Source: Cellulomonas sp. Root485
GTDB taxonomy: Bacteria; Actinomycetota; Actinomycetes; Actinomycetales; Cellulomonadaceae
Length of the DNA stretch: 64,000 bases
Assembly: GCF_001426705.1 (NCBI RefSeq)
Contig: NZ_LMFC01000003.1
Span: 393 to 64,392, forward strand
Reading direction: 5' to 3'
Shown: piece after piece, positions 42,569 to 53,783 of the stretch
How the letters are laid out: the number at the start of each line of letters is the position of its first letter
Numbering within the stretch: the first letter of the stretch is position 1
Translations under genes and position numbers: made by a program
Notes under the pieces: model-generated
The model's database searches: none
Seen by the model: the letters and a program-made list of their open reading frames with translations, nothing else
Told to the model about the DNA's origin: nothing

Positions 42569-44425
42569 TCAGCCGGCCGCGCGGAGCCGTGCGCGCAGGC
42601 CGTCCAGCTCGTCGACCATCGCCAGCGGGAGCCGGTCGCCGAACTGCACGAAGAACTCCTCGGTCAGGTCGCACTCGGCGAGCCAGGCCTCACGGTCGAC
42701 CGCGAGCAGCTGCTCGAGCGCGTCCGCCGGCAGGTCCAGCCCGTCCAGGTCCAGCTCGCCCGGCGCCGGCAGCACCCCGATCGGTGAGTCGGTCCCCTCC
42801 ACCGACCCGTCGAGCCGCTGCAGCGCCCAGGCGAGCACCCGGGCGTTCTCCCCGAACCCGGGCCACAGGTACGACCCGTCGGCACCCTTGCGGAACCAGT
42901 TGACGCCGAAGATCGCGGGCAGCGGGATGCCCCGGGCCGACAGCTGCGCGCCGAGCCGCAGCCAGTGGCCCCAGTGGTCGGCCATGTTGTAGCCGCAGAA
43001 CGGGAGCATCGCGAAGGGGTCGCGACGCAGCGTCCCGACGGGCCCCTCGGCGGCGGCGGTCTGCTCGGACGCGATGGTCGCGCCCAGGAACACCCCGTGC
43101 GACCAGCTGCGCGCCTGCGCGACCAGCGGCACGTTGGTGGCCCGCCGACCGCCGAACCAGATGGCGTCGACGGGCACGCCCTCGGGCGAGTCCCAGGAGT
43201 CGGCGATGGTCGGGCACTGCGCGGCGGAGACCGTGAACCGGCTGTTCGGGTGGGCGGCCGGCGTCTCGGACGCGGGTGTCCAGTCGTCGCCCCGCCAGTC
43301 CGTCAGGTGGTCCGGCGGCGTGTCGGTCAGCCCCTCCCACCACACGTCGCCCTCGTCGGTGAGGGCGACGTTGGTGAAGATGACGTCGTGCGCCAGGGTC
43401 GCGATCGCGGCCGGGTTGGTGGCCTCGCCGGTGCCGGGGGCGACGCCGAAGAAGCCGGCCTCGGGGTTGATCGCCCGCAGCCGCCCGTCGGTGCCCGGGC
43501 CGCCGGGACGCAGCCACGCGATGTCGTCGCCGATCGTCTCGACCTTCCAGCCCGGGATGGTCGGCCGGAGCATCGCGAGGTTGGTCTTCCCGCACGCGGA
43601 CGGGAACGCAGCCGCGACGTGCGACACCGTCCCCTCCGGCGAGGTCACGCGCAGCACCAGCATGTGCTCGGCGAGCCAGCCCTCGTCGCGCGCCATGACG
43701 GACGCGATCCGCAGCGCGAAGCACTTCTTGCCCAGCAGCGCGTTGCCGCCGTAGCCCGAGCCGAACGACCAGATCTCCCGCGTCTCGGGGAAGTGCACGA
43801 TGTACTTGGTCGGGCTGCACGGCCACGGGACGTCGTCGTCCCCGGGACCGAGCGGTGCGCCGACGGAGTGCACCGCGGGGACGAAGTCGCCGTCGGACCC
43901 GAGCAGGTCCAGCACCGGGGTCCCCACGCGGGTCATGACGCGCATGCTCACGACGACGTACGGCGAGTCGGTGACCTGCACGCCCAGCTGCGAGATCGGT
44001 CCGCCCAGCGGGCCCATCGAGAACGGGACGACGTACATGGTCCGGCCGCGCATCGACCCGGAGAACACCCCCGCCAGCTCCGCGCGCATGACGTGCGGCT
44101 CGCGCCAGTGGTTGGTGGGCCCGGCGTCGTCGGGGTCGACCGAGCAGATGAACGTGCGGTCCTCGACGCGGGCGACGTCGGAGGGGTCGGAGCGCGCGAG
44201 GAAGCTGTTCGGCCGCAGCTCCTCGTTGAGCCGGATGAGGGTGCCCGCGTCGACCATGCCCTCGACCAGCGCCGATGCCTGCTCCGCGGACCCGTCGACC
44301 CAGACGACCTCGTCCGGCTCGGTGAGCGCCGCGACCGCGCCGACCCACGCGTGCAGCGCACGGTGCCGGTGCGCACCGGGCGCAGCCGGGACGGTGAGGA
44401 GCGGGTGGTGCTCGACGAGCGTCAT
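42569..44425 (-). CDS. pckG: Phosphoenolpyruvate carboxykinase, GTP type
   Basis: Converts oxaloacetate plus GTP to phosphoenolpyruvate, the gluconeogenic exit from the TCA cycle. The 618-residue length and P-loop [15 protein letters not shown] are those of the GTP class, as are ADHWGHWL and [29 protein letters not shown] and [20 protein letters not shown]. The ATG at 44425 has GGAGG six bases before it. It is on the minus strand like purD, but whether the two are co-transcribed is uncertain. Regulation is not visible here beyond a 105-bp upstream gap. Confidence 0.95.
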   Translation of the reverse strand: MTLVEHHPLLTVPAAPGAHRHRALHAWVGAVAALTEPDEVVWVDGSAEQASALVEGMVDAGTLIRLNEELRPNSFLARSDPSDVARVEDRTFICSVDPDDAGPTNHWREPHVMRAELAGVFSGSMRGRTMYVVPFSMGPLGGPISQLGVQVTDSPYVVVSMRVMTRVGTPVLDLLGSDGDFVPAVHSVGAPLGPGDDDVPWPCSPTKYIVHFPETREIWSFGSGYGGNALLGKKCFALRIASVMARDEGWLAEHMLVLRVTSPEGTVSHVAAAFPSACGKTNLAMLRPTIPGWKVETIGDDIAWLRPGGPGTDGRLRAINPEAGFFGVAPGTGEATNPAAIATLAHDVIFTNVALTDEGDVWWEGLTDTPPDHLTDWRGDDWTPASETPAAHPNSRFTVSAAQCPTIADSWDSPEGVPVDAIWFGGRRATNVPLVAQARSWSHGVFLGATIASEQTAAAEGPVGTLRRDPFAMLPFCGYNMADHWGHWLRLGAQLSARGIPLPAIFGVNWFRKGADGSYLWPGFGENARVLAWALQRLDGSVEGTDSPIGVLPAPGELDLDGLDLPADALEQLLAVDREAWLAECDLTEEFFVQFGDRLPLAMVDELDGLRARLRAAG

Positions 44426-44530
44426 GACAACCTCCGGGAAAGGAACCAGTCCTTCCACCGTGGACCTCTCGGCCCGCGGATTCCATCACCTCACTCGTGA
44501 AACATCCGCGATTCTTTCGATCTGCACAAC

Positions 44531-45127
44531 TCAGGCGTCATCGTCGAGGGGCAGCGGGAGCGCGTCGAAGTAGATGCGTACCCGGCGACGCCCCTCGGTG
44601 TCGCCGGCCGCCTTGCGGCCCTTGGCGTGCTTCACGGCGCCGTCGATGATCCCCTGGACCGCGAGCACGACCTCCCGGAACTCCTCGAGGGTGAGGTCGC
44701 TGGTGGACGAGTCGTTGAGGGACGCGTCCTCCCACTCCGGGGTGTCCCCCAGGGACAGCCACCGCTGCAGCACCTTCGCCCGGTCGGCGATGACGCCCTG
44801 GAGCAGCGCCTGGGCCGCGTCGGCGGTCCGGGGGTCCCGCAGCATGTCCCGTCCGTCGATGCTGTAGCCGACCGCGCGCCACCACCGGTCCCGGCCGCGC
44901 TCGTGGGCCGGGTCGTCCTCGACGAAGCCGTGCTTCTCCAGCTGGCGCAGGTGGTAGCTGGTCTGCCCGCTGCTCTCGCCCAGGTGCCGGCCGAGCTGGC
45001 TCGCGGTGGCCGACCCGTGCTCGGACAGGTAGTCGTACATCGCCATCCGCAGGGGGTGCGCCAACGCCTTGAGCTCCTCCGGTCCGATGGCACGGGCCCG
45101 GAAGGGCAGGGGGTTGCTCTCGCTCAT
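44531..45127 (-). CDS. ArsR-like winged-helix regulator
   Basis: 198-residue repressor likely controlling the divergent MFS exporter. The HTH part reads ALAHPLRMAMYDYLSEHGS, ATASQLGRHLGESSGQTSYHLRQL and FVEDDPAHERGRDRWW; the C-terminal half is a helical domain without metal-binding Cys. ATG 45127 was chosen because longer starts overlap the exporter gene. The 67-bp divergent gap has three GCAGAG units spaced exactly 14 bp. It resembles drug-efflux regulators rather than arsenic sensors. Confidence 0.85.
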   Translation of the reverse strand: MSESNPLPFRARAIGPEELKALAHPLRMAMYDYLSEHGSATASQLGRHLGESSGQTSYHLRQLEKHGFVEDDPAHERGRDRWWRAVGYSIDGRDMLRDPRTADAAQALLQGVIADRAKVLQRWLSLGDTPEWEDASLNDSSTSDLTLEEFREVVLAVQGIIDGAVKHAKGRKAAGDTEGRRRVRIYFDALPLPLDDDA

Positions 45128-45167
45128 TCGCAGAGATACCTTTGCAGAGTTGTCTTTGCAGAGTTTT
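45128..45167. promoter_or_regulatory. Three 14-bp-spaced operator repeats
   Basis: GCAGAG occurs at 45130, 45144 and 45158, embedded in TTTGCAGAGTT in the second and third copies. On the opposite strand the unit reads CTCTGCAAAG, an imperfect dyad. The regular 14-bp step between regulator and exporter suggests cooperative sites for the ArsR-like protein. Confidence 0.55.
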
Positions 45168-45194
45168 CTCTTCGATCCTAGCGGGAGCACACCC

Positions 45195-46460
45195 ATGAGC
45201 GAGCAGGTCGCCACGCGGGAACCCCTCGGCCGACGGTTCGCCGCGCACCTGACGGCCACCGGCATGGCGAACCTCGGCGACGGCATCGTGCAGACCGGCG
45301 TCCCCCTGTACGCCCTGACGCTCACGCGCTCCCCCAGCCAGATCGCGCTGCTCACCGCCGCGGCGTGGCTCCCGTGGCTGGTGTGCGGGCTCGCCGCGGG
45401 GGTGGTCGTCGACCGGCGGGACCGCAAGTACACCCAGGTGGTCGGGCTGGCCGCCCGCGCGGTCCTGCTCGGCGTCGCGGTCTGGCTGGTCGCGTCCGGG
45501 CAGATGACCATGCCCGGGCTGACGGTGGTCGTGCTGCTCTACGGGGTGACCGACGTGTTCGTCGACCTGGCCGGCTCGGCGCTGGTCCCGGACCTCGTGC
45601 CGCGCTCCCGCCTCGAGGCAGCGAACGGGCGCACGCTCGCCGCGCAGCAGGTCATGTCCGCGTTCGTCGGCGGCCCCGTCGCCGGCGCCCTGCTCGTGCT
45701 CGGCGCCGGCTGGGTCCTCGGCGTCCCGGCCGGTCTCGGCGTGCTCGCGCTGCTGCTCATCGCCACCCGGATCCCCGGGTCGTACAAGCACGCCGCGCCG
45801 CAGAGGCGTTCGGCGACCGCCGAGATCCGCGAGGGCGTCGGCTTCCTGGTCCGGCACCCCGTCCTTCGGCCGCTGCTCGTGGCCGGCAGCGTGATGAACA
45901 TGGCGAGCACCGGGTACTTCGCCGTGTTCGTGCTCTGGATGGTCGGTCCCGGGTCGCGCGTCGGCCTCGAGCCCGCGCAGTACCCGCTGGTGATCGCCGT
46001 CCTGGCGGTCGGTGCGGTCCTCGGCTCGGTCGCGGCCGAGCCGCTGGGCCGCCGCATCCCCGAGGTCCGGCTGCTGCTGACGTCCTGGCTGCTGCAGTCC
46101 TTGCTCATGCTGGTCCCCGTGCTCGTGCCCACGGTGCCGGCGATCACGGCGGGCATCTTCCTGCTCGGGTTCCTCAACACGAACGGCAACGTGATCTCGC
46201 AGTCGATGCGGCAGCGGATGGTCGCGCCCGGGATGCTCGGCCGCGTCGGCGGCGCCAGCCGGACCCTGGCGTACGGGCTCATGCCGGTCGGCGCGGTGCT
46301 CGGCGGGCTGGTCGCGGAGCGGTGGGGCCTGCCGGCCGTGTTCGTCGGCGCGACCGTGGTCTGCGTCGCCGTCGTCGCCTACCCCGTCGCGGTGGTCCGC
46401 CAGCGCATGGTGACCGAGCTGGAGCTGCCGCTCGTCGAGAAGGTCCCCACGACGGTCTGA
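45195..46460 (+). CDS. MFS exporter (macrolide/drug type)
   Basis: 421-residue major facilitator with about twelve membrane segments. The motif-A-like loop GVVVDRRDRKYTQVVGLAAR and the first segment LTATGMANLGDGIVQTGVP suit the DHA3 drug:H+ antiporters. ATG 45195 follows GGGAG by eight bases. It is divergent from the ArsR-like regulator across the repeat array, so efflux is probably induced by its own substrate. Confidence 0.88.
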   Translation: MSEQVATREPLGRRFAAHLTATGMANLGDGIVQTGVPLYALTLTRSPSQIALLTAAAWLPWLVCGLAAGVVVDRRDRKYTQVVGLAARAVLLGVAVWLVASGQMTMPGLTVVVLLYGVTDVFVDLAGSALVPDLVPRSRLEAANGRTLAAQQVMSAFVGGPVAGALLVLGAGWVLGVPAGLGVLALLLIATRIPGSYKHAAPQRRSATAEIREGVGFLVRHPVLRPLLVAGSVMNMASTGYFAVFVLWMVGPGSRVGLEPAQYPLVIAVLAVGAVLGSVAAEPLGRRIPEVRLLLTSWLLQSLLMLVPVLVPTVPAITAGIFLLGFLNTNGNVISQSMRQRMVAPGMLGRVGGASRTLAYGLMPVGAVLGGLVAERWGLPAVFVGATVVCVAVVAYPVAVVRQRMVTELELPLVEKVPTTV

Positions 46461-46479
46461 CCGTCGCCATACTGGGCGC

Positions 46480-48448
<1,969 letters not shown>

Positions 48449-48460
48449 GAGATGGTCATG

Positions 48461-48889
48461 TCACCGCAGGTTCGCGACCTCTTCGACGGAGGTGCCGCTG
48501 TCGGAGAGGAACGTCTCGCACCGGGTCGCCTCCTCGGACTCGCCGATGGCCTCCGCGGCCTCCGCGAGCGCGAGCAGCGACCGCAGGAAACCCTGGTTGG
48601 GGGCGTGGTCCGCGGGGATCGGGCCGCGGCCGTGCCAGCCCGCGCGGCGCAGGGCGTCGAGGCCCCGGTGGTATCCGGTGCGCGCGTAGGCGTAGGCAGC
48701 CACGGGGTCGCCGTCGTCCGCGAGGGCGTTCTCCGCCAGCAGGGCCCACAGGATCGATGCCGCCGGTGCCGCGGCGACGGCCTCGCGCGGGGAGGAGCCG
48801 CTGCTCAACGCATCACGGGCGTCGGCGTCCGGGCCGTCGGCGGGGAGCAGCGTCGGGGCGGGACCGTCCAGCAGGTTCTCGTGGCTCAT
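48461..48889 (-). CDS. DUF3151 protein
   Basis: 142-residue protein of the actinobacterial family DUF3151. SILWALLAENALADDGDPVA, AYARTGYHRGLDALRRAGW and NQGFLRSLLALAEAAEAIG are its marks; the alternating helices look TPR-like. Function unknown. It lies between purA and the partner-switching genes, a common neighbour of purA and fba in actinobacteria. ATG 48889 was chosen from the typical MSHENLL start. Confidence 0.88.
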   Translation of the reverse strand: MSHENLLDGPAPTLLPADGPDADARDALSSGSSPREAVAAAPAASILWALLAENALADDGDPVAAYAYARTGYHRGLDALRRAGWHGRGPIPADHAPNQGFLRSLLALAEAAEAIGESEEATRCETFLSDSGTSVEEVANLR

Positions 48890-48998
48890 GCGCACAGTGT
48901 CCCCTACCGCGTGCGTCCCCCTGGGAGCGCGACTACAGTCGTGCCGCCGACCTGGACCCTTGTTCGGTGCGCACCTCCCCCCTCCAGACAGGGTGCCC

Positions 48999-49370
48999 AT
49001 GATCGAGATCTCGACGTCCTCGACGACGACGACGTTGACCGTCGCCGGCGACCTCGACCTGGCCGAGCGTGACCAGTTCCCGGAGATCGCCGCACGCGTC
49101 GTGGGTCTGCGCCGCCAGCTCGTGGTCATCGACATGTGCCGTGTCACGTTCATGGACTCCACCGGTGCGGCGTTCCTCATCTCGCTGGCCGACTCCGGTC
49201 GCAAGCGTGGCGGCGCGACCGTCCTGCGCGGAGCGGACCCGCGGGACCTGTTCGTCATCGAGATCTGCGGTGCCCTCGACCTGTTCCGCATCGACACGGA
49301 CCACCGGTGCGAGTCGGGCGTCGAGCAGTCGGACTTCCGCCGTCCCGACGGGGCGTCCGCCCCGGCCTAG
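48999..49370 (+). CDS. STAS-domain anti-anti-sigma factor 1
   Basis: 123-residue STAS protein acting as anti-sigma-factor antagonist. The phosphorylatable Ser is Ser54 in FMDSTGAAFL, as in RsbV/SpoIIAA. ATG 48999 was chosen; longer starts overlap the divergent DUF3151 gene. It converges on, and overlaps by four bases, the end of the phosphatase/kinase gene. It has a basic C-terminal extension (SDFRRPDGAS). Confidence 0.88.
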   Translation: MIEISTSSTTTTLTVAGDLDLAERDQFPEIAARVVGLRRQLVVIDMCRVTFMDSTGAAFLISLADSGRKRGGATVLRGADPRDLFVIEICGALDLFRIDTDHRCESGVEQSDFRRPDGASAPA

Positions 49371-51487
49371 CGACCGGTGGCGGGGAGCGACCCCGGTCGC
49401 ACCTTCGCCCACACGAGCTTGCCGCCGCGCGACTGGCGCCAGCCCCAGTCCGCCAGGCGCTCGACGATCTGCATGCCGAAGCCCCCCACGCGCCCGGGGT
49501 GCCCGTCGGTGGTGACCGGCGGTGCGGGGTTGGCGTCCTCGACCTCGATGCGCAGACCGTCCCCCGTGTCGTAGAGCTGCAGCGACACGTGCCCGAACCC
49601 GTGCAGCACGGCGTTGGCCACGAGCTCGGAGACCACCAGCTCCGCGTTCGCCACGTCCTCGATCCCCCACGCCTGGCAGGTCCGCACGACCGCGTGCCGC
49701 GCGCGCCCGATGGACGCAGCCTCGCTGGGCAGCGACCAGCGCCGACGGCGGGGGCTGCGGGTGCGCGCGGAGGTGTCCAGCGGCGACGGCACCCGCACGA
49801 CGACGACGGCCACGTCGTCCTCCGGGTGGTCCGCGAGCCGGGACAGCAGCTCCTCACCGACCCCTGCCGCGTCCCGTGCGGTGACGCCGGCCGCCACCGC
49901 GGACAGCGCCGCGAGCCCGTCGCGCAGGCCACGGTCGCGCCGCTCGATGAGACCGTCCGTGTAGTAGACGACGACGTCACCGGCGTCGAGCTCGACCGCG
50001 CCCGTGCTGCGGGGGACCCCGCCGAACCCGATCAGCGGACCGCCCGCCGCGTCGAGCGGGGTGACGTGGCCCGCCCGGACGAGCAGGGCCGGTAGGTGAC
50101 CGGCCCGGGAGTACTCCAGCCGCCACCGGTCCTCGGAGCGCGTCAGCGTCGACAGGACCAGCCCGGCCGGTCGCGGCACCCGCATGCCCGCGACGAGCTG
50201 GTCGACGCGCTCCAGCACCGGGCCGGGCGTCGTGATGTCGAAGATGTACGAGCGGACCACCGAGCGCAGCTGACCCATCGACGCGGCCGCCTCGACGTCA
50301 TGGCCGACAACGTCCCCGATCACGACGCCGACCACGTCGGTGCTGACCTGCAGCACGTCGTACCAGTCGCCGCCCACCTGGGCGTTCTCCGAGTTCGGTG
50401 CGTAGTACGTCCACACGTCGAGGCCGTCGACCTCGGCCTGCTCGGGGAGCATCGCCCGCTGGAGGGTCTCGGCGAGGCGGTGCTCGCGGTCGTAGAGGCG
50501 CGCGTTGTCGATGACCAGCCCGACGCGCCGGGCCGTCAGGTCCAGGACGGTGCGGACGGACGGCTCCAGGCTGCGCAGGCCGTGGCCGTCGTGCGCGTGC
50601 ACGACGAGCACCCCGAGCACCCGGCGGCGTCCGGGCAGCGGGAAGACGAGGACTGAACGGTCCTCGTCTCCGTCGGCGGCGCCGAGCTCGGCCTCAGCCT
50701 GCTGCGCGAGCCACGCGGACGCGCTCCCGAGCCCGTAGGAACCACCGAGCGCCAGCTCGACCGGCCGGTCGGTCTCGGCGTCGAGGAGCTGCTGGACGGC
50801 GTCGGGCCCGACGTCCCGCACGGCCGGTCCCTCACCGTGCCGCGATCCCTTGCCGGTGGGCGGGCGCCCCGCGTCGATCCCGTCGGCGATCCGCAGCCCG
50901 CCGTCGTTGAGGTAGAACGCGGCCCAGCCCACGACCGCCCGCCGCAGGATCGTCGCGATCTCACGCAGGGCGTGCGGGTCGTCGACGTCCATCAGGAGGT
51001 CCGAGACCTGCGCGATCAGCCCGAGGCTGCGGCGCTCGCGGCGCTCGGTCTCCACCATCGCCGCCTGCTCGGCGTCGTGCGACAGCTGCTCCGTCAGGTC
51101 CTGGAGCGCGGCGACCCAGTGGGTCAGGGGACCGTCGTCGCCGGCACGGACCGGGGACAGGTGCACGCGGCAGGCGAGCTGGGTGCCGTCGCCGCGCCGC
51201 AGCACGATCGTGTGGGCGATCTCTCGCCCGGCGCGCAGCCCGTCCCGCAAGCGGACCAGATCGGGACCCTGCAGCGCCGTGTCTCCCAGGATCGCGGTCT
51301 GGCGGCGCCGCGCCTCCTCCACGTCGTAGCCGGTGACCTGCTCGAACGCGTCGTTCACCCAGATCACGGGCAGGTTCTCCGCCGTCGCATCCAGAAGGGC
51401 CATCGGCACGGAAGTGGACATGAGGGCGCGGTCGCGGACGTCGGCCAGGGCCCGATCGGGAAGGGCTGAGGCGTGGGAGTTGACCAC
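49367..51487 (-). CDS. PAS-GAF-PP2C phosphatase with C-terminal HATPase kinase domain
   Basis: 706-residue multi-domain switch protein. An N-terminal PAS domain (about 20-135; NLPVIWVNDAFEQVTGYD) is followed by a GAF domain (about 150-300), a SpoIIE-type PP2C phosphatase (about 330-550; metal sites in QVGGDWYDVLQ, IGDVVGHDVEAAASMGQL, YYTDGLIERRDRG) and a HATPase domain at the end (N-box ELVANAVLHG, VEDANPAPP, GFGMQIVERLADWGW). Fusing phosphatase and anti-sigma-type kinase in one chain puts both opposing activities on a STAS partner in one protein. GTG 51487 was chosen because GGAGG lies five bases upstream. Confidence 0.88.
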   Translation of the reverse strand: MVNSHASALPDRALADVRDRALMSTSVPMALLDATAENLPVIWVNDAFEQVTGYDVEEARRRQTAILGDTALQGPDLVRLRDGLRAGREIAHTIVLRRGDGTQLACRVHLSPVRAGDDGPLTHWVAALQDLTEQLSHDAEQAAMVETERRERRSLGLIAQVSDLLMDVDDPHALREIATILRRAVVGWAAFYLNDGGLRIADGIDAGRPPTGKGSRHGEGPAVRDVGPDAVQQLLDAETDRPVELALGGSYGLGSASAWLAQQAEAELGAADGDEDRSVLVFPLPGRRRVLGVLVVHAHDGHGLRSLEPSVRTVLDLTARRVGLVIDNARLYDREHRLAETLQRAMLPEQAEVDGLDVWTYYAPNSENAQVGGDWYDVLQVSTDVVGVVIGDVVGHDVEAAASMGQLRSVVRSYIFDITTPGPVLERVDQLVAGMRVPRPAGLVLSTLTRSEDRWRLEYSRAGHLPALLVRAGHVTPLDAAGGPLIGFGGVPRSTGAVELDAGDVVVYYTDGLIERRDRGLRDGLAALSAVAAGVTARDAAGVGEELLSRLADHPEDDVAVVVVRVPSPLDTSARTRSPRRRRWSLPSEAASIGRARHAVVRTCQAWGIEDVANAELVVSELVANAVLHGFGHVSLQLYDTGDGLRIEVEDANPAPPVTTDGHPGRVGGFGMQIVERLADWGWRQSRGGKLVWAKVRPGSLPATGR

Positions 51488-51572
51488 CACCACCTCCCAT
51501 CGTCTAGCGTTCCGAACAGGCACGTCGTCGAGAACCGGCGCTGGCCCGCCCGAAGAAGCTGAAAGGAGCGCC

Positions 51573-51992
51573 GTGCGCGACGGTAACAGCACGATCCCCG
51601 ACGGGCCTGCGGACGTCTCGCAGGCCGACCAGAGTGCAGGGATCGTCGGCGAGCCGGGAGCCGTGCAGGTCATCGTGGGGACCGACGCCACCCGCATCGT
51701 GCTCTCGGGCGAGGTCGACGCCGATCTCGGTCCCGAGCTGCAGGAAGCGACGGCGGAGGCGGAGCAGGTGGGCCTCCCCATCGAGGTCGACGCCCACCAC
51801 GTGACGTTCATGGACTCCTCAGGAGTCGCCTTCCTCGCTCGCCTGTCCATCCGGTCCCAGCACCGTGTCCGCCTGCTGCGGGTGCCGCCCACCGTGCGGT
51901 TCCTGCTCGAGGTCACCCGGATCGGGGAGCTCCTGGACGTCGTCGAAGGGGACGAGTCCGAGTTCCAGCCGGTCGGAGACAGCACCAGCTGA
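51573..51992 (+). CDS. STAS-domain anti-anti-sigma factor 2
   Basis: 139-residue STAS protein divergent from the phosphatase/kinase gene. Phospho-acceptor Ser82 lies in FMDSSGVAFL. The N-terminal 30 residues are Ser/Asp rich and probably unstructured. GTG 51573 has AGGAG six bases before. The pair of STAS genes on either side of one kinase/phosphatase suggests two signalling outputs. A strong terminator follows. Confidence 0.88.
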   Translation: MRDGNSTIPDGPADVSQADQSAGIVGEPGAVQVIVGTDATRIVLSGEVDADLGPELQEATAEAEQVGLPIEVDAHHVTFMDSSGVAFLARLSIRSQHRVRLLRVPPTVRFLLEVTRIGELLDVVEGDESEFQPVGDSTS

Positions 51993-51994
51993 GG

Positions 51995-52032
51995 ACAGGA
52001 AAGGCCCCCGGGTGACCGGGGGCCTTTCCTGT
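51995..52032. terminator. Bidirectional intrinsic terminator
   Basis: A 17-bp perfect stem (ACAGGAAAGGCCCCCGG and its complement) closes a four-base GTGA loop, between the second STAS gene and fba, which converge. Flanking AAAGG/CCTTT gives a short A/T run on both sides. A strong terminator for both strands. Confidence 0.85.
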
Positions 52033-52039
52033 GCTGGTG

Positions 52040-53065
52040 TCAGGCGCCGAGCGTGTGCCCGGCCGAGCGGAGCTGCTGCGCGGCCTCGACGAGGCGCTTC
52101 GCCATGCCGGCCTCGGCGAGCTTGCCCCAGGCGCGCGGGTCGTAGGCCTTCTTGTTGCCCACCTCGCCGTCCACCTTGAGCACGCCGTCGTAGTTGCGGA
52201 AGAAGTGGTCCGCCACCGGACGGCTGAACGCGTACTGCGTGTCCGTGTCGATGTTCATCTTGATGACACCGTTGTCGACGGCCTCGGCGATCTCGGCCTC
52301 GGTCGAACCGGAGCCACCGTGGAACACCAGGTCGAACGGGTTCTCCTTGCCGATGGCGTCGCCGACGGCCTTCTGGATCTCGGCGAGGATCGACGGACGC
52401 AGCTTGACCGCACCCGGCTTGTAGACGCCGTGCACGTTGCCGAACGTGAGGGCCGTCAGGTAGCGGCCCTTCTCGCCCGCACCGAGCGCCTTGACCGTGG
52501 CCAGGCCGTCCTCGACGGTCGTGTACAGCTTGTCGTTGATCTCGGCCGTGTGGCCGTCCTCCTCGCCACCGACGACGCCGACCTCGATCTCGAGGATCGT
52601 GCGGGCGGCGACGCTGAGCTCCAGGAGCTCCTCGGCGATGATCAGGTTCTCGTCGAGCGGCACGGACGAGCCGTCCCACATGTGCGACTGGAACGTGGGG
52701 AGCTTGCCGGCCTTGACCTGCTCGATCTCGAGCGCGAGCAGCGGCCGCACCCAGGAGTCGAGGTTCTGCTTGGCGCAGTGGTCGGTGTGCAGCGCGACGG
52801 TGATCGGGTAGCCCTTGGCCACCTCGGCCGCGTACGCCGCGAGGGCCAGCGAGCCGGCGATGCGGTCCTTGACGGTCGAGCCGGCCGCGTACTCGGCGCC
52901 GCCGACGGAGACCTGGATGATGCCGTCGGACTCCGCCTCGGCGAAGCCCTGCAGGGCGGCGGTGACGCTCTGGGACGACGTGACGTTCACGGCCGGGTAG
53001 GCGAACTTGCCCGCCTTCGCCCGGTCGATCATCTCGGCGTAGACCTCGGGGGTGGCGATGGCCAT
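52040..53065 (-). CDS. fba: Fructose-bisphosphate aldolase, class II
   Basis: Zinc aldolase of glycolysis/gluconeogenesis, splitting fructose 1,6-bisphosphate. Zinc ligands and phosphate sites are in VALHTDHCAKQNLDSW, GVVGGEEDGH, LTFGNVHGVYKPG and VFHGGSGSTEAEIAEAVDNG. 341 residues. ATG 53065 (MAIATPEVYAEM) was chosen over 53074 because AGGAG lies nine bases upstream of it but directly abuts the earlier ATG. Transcribed toward a strong terminator. Confidence 0.95.
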   Translation of the reverse strand: MAIATPEVYAEMIDRAKAGKFAYPAVNVTSSQSVTAALQGFAEAESDGIIQVSVGGAEYAAGSTVKDRIAGSLALAAYAAEVAKGYPITVALHTDHCAKQNLDSWVRPLLALEIEQVKAGKLPTFQSHMWDGSSVPLDENLIIAEELLELSVAARTILEIEVGVVGGEEDGHTAEINDKLYTTVEDGLATVKALGAGEKGRYLTALTFGNVHGVYKPGAVKLRPSILAEIQKAVGDAIGKENPFDLVFHGGSGSTEAEIAEAVDNGVIKMNIDTDTQYAFSRPVADHFFRNYDGVLKVDGEVGNKKAYDPRAWGKLAEAGMAKRLVEAAQQLRSAGHTLGA

Positions 53066-53146
53066 CTGCAGCATCTCCTGCGCATAGAGGGGAGGGGGTA
53101 TCGCATCGATTCTGGCACGCCCGCACGGCCCGACGCCCGGGACGTT

Positions 53147-53782
53147 CTACCCCTGGACACCCGGTGACGCGTGCCGGCCGATCCAGGCGTGCATGGCGAT
53201 CGCGGCCGCTGCGCCCGCGTTGATGGAGCGGGTGGAGCCGAACTGGGCGATGTGCAGGACGTCGACGGCGGCCTCGCGTGCGGCGTCCGACAGGCCCACG
53301 GACTCCTGCCCGAACAGCAGGACGCAGGCGCGCGGGAGCGGGTACCCCTCCAGGGCCACGGAGCCGGGGAGGTTGTCGACGCCGAGCACCGGGAGGTCGC
53401 GCTCGGCCGCCCACGCGACCAGGTCCTCGACCGTCGGATGGTGGCGGACGTGCTGGTAGCGGTCGGTGACCATGGCGCCGCGACGGTTCCAGCGGCGGTT
53501 GCCGACGATGTGCACCTCGGCTGCCAGGAACGCGTTGGCGGTGCGGACGACCGAGCCGATGTTCAGGTCGTGGGCCCAGTTCTCGACGGCCACGTGGAAC
53601 GGGTGCCGCCGGGTGTCGAGGTCCGCGACGATCGCCTCGACCGTCCAGTACCGGTAGCGGTCGACGACGTTGCGGCGGTCGCCCTCGGCCAGCAGCACGG
53701 GGTCGTAGCGCTCGTCGGCCGGCCGCTCGCCCACCCACGGCCCGACACCGACCTCCGCACGCTCCTCGTCCACGGGCGTCAC
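53147..53782 (-). CDS. TrmH/SpoU-type RNA methyltransferase
   Basis: SPOUT-class 2'-O-methyltransferase for tRNA or rRNA. The SAM-knot motifs are AHDLNIGSVVRTANAF (motif 1), CVLLFGQESVGLS (motif 2) and IAQFGSTRSINAGAAAAIAM (motif 3). 211 residues, close to TrmH proteins of about 200-230. GTG 53782 lies one base after the arabinofuranosidase stop, so the enzyme is translated in step with the sugar operon upstream. Site specificity cannot be told. Confidence 0.9.
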   Translation of the reverse strand: MTPVDEERAEVGVGPWVGERPADERYDPVLLAEGDRRNVVDRYRYWTVEAIVADLDTRRHPFHVAVENWAHDLNIGSVVRTANAFLAAEVHIVGNRRWNRRGAMVTDRYQHVRHHPTVEDLVAWAAERDLPVLGVDNLPGSVALEGYPLPRACVLLFGQESVGLSDAAREAAVDVLHIAQFGSTRSINAGAAAAIAMHAWIGRHASPGVQG

Positions 53783-53783
53783 G

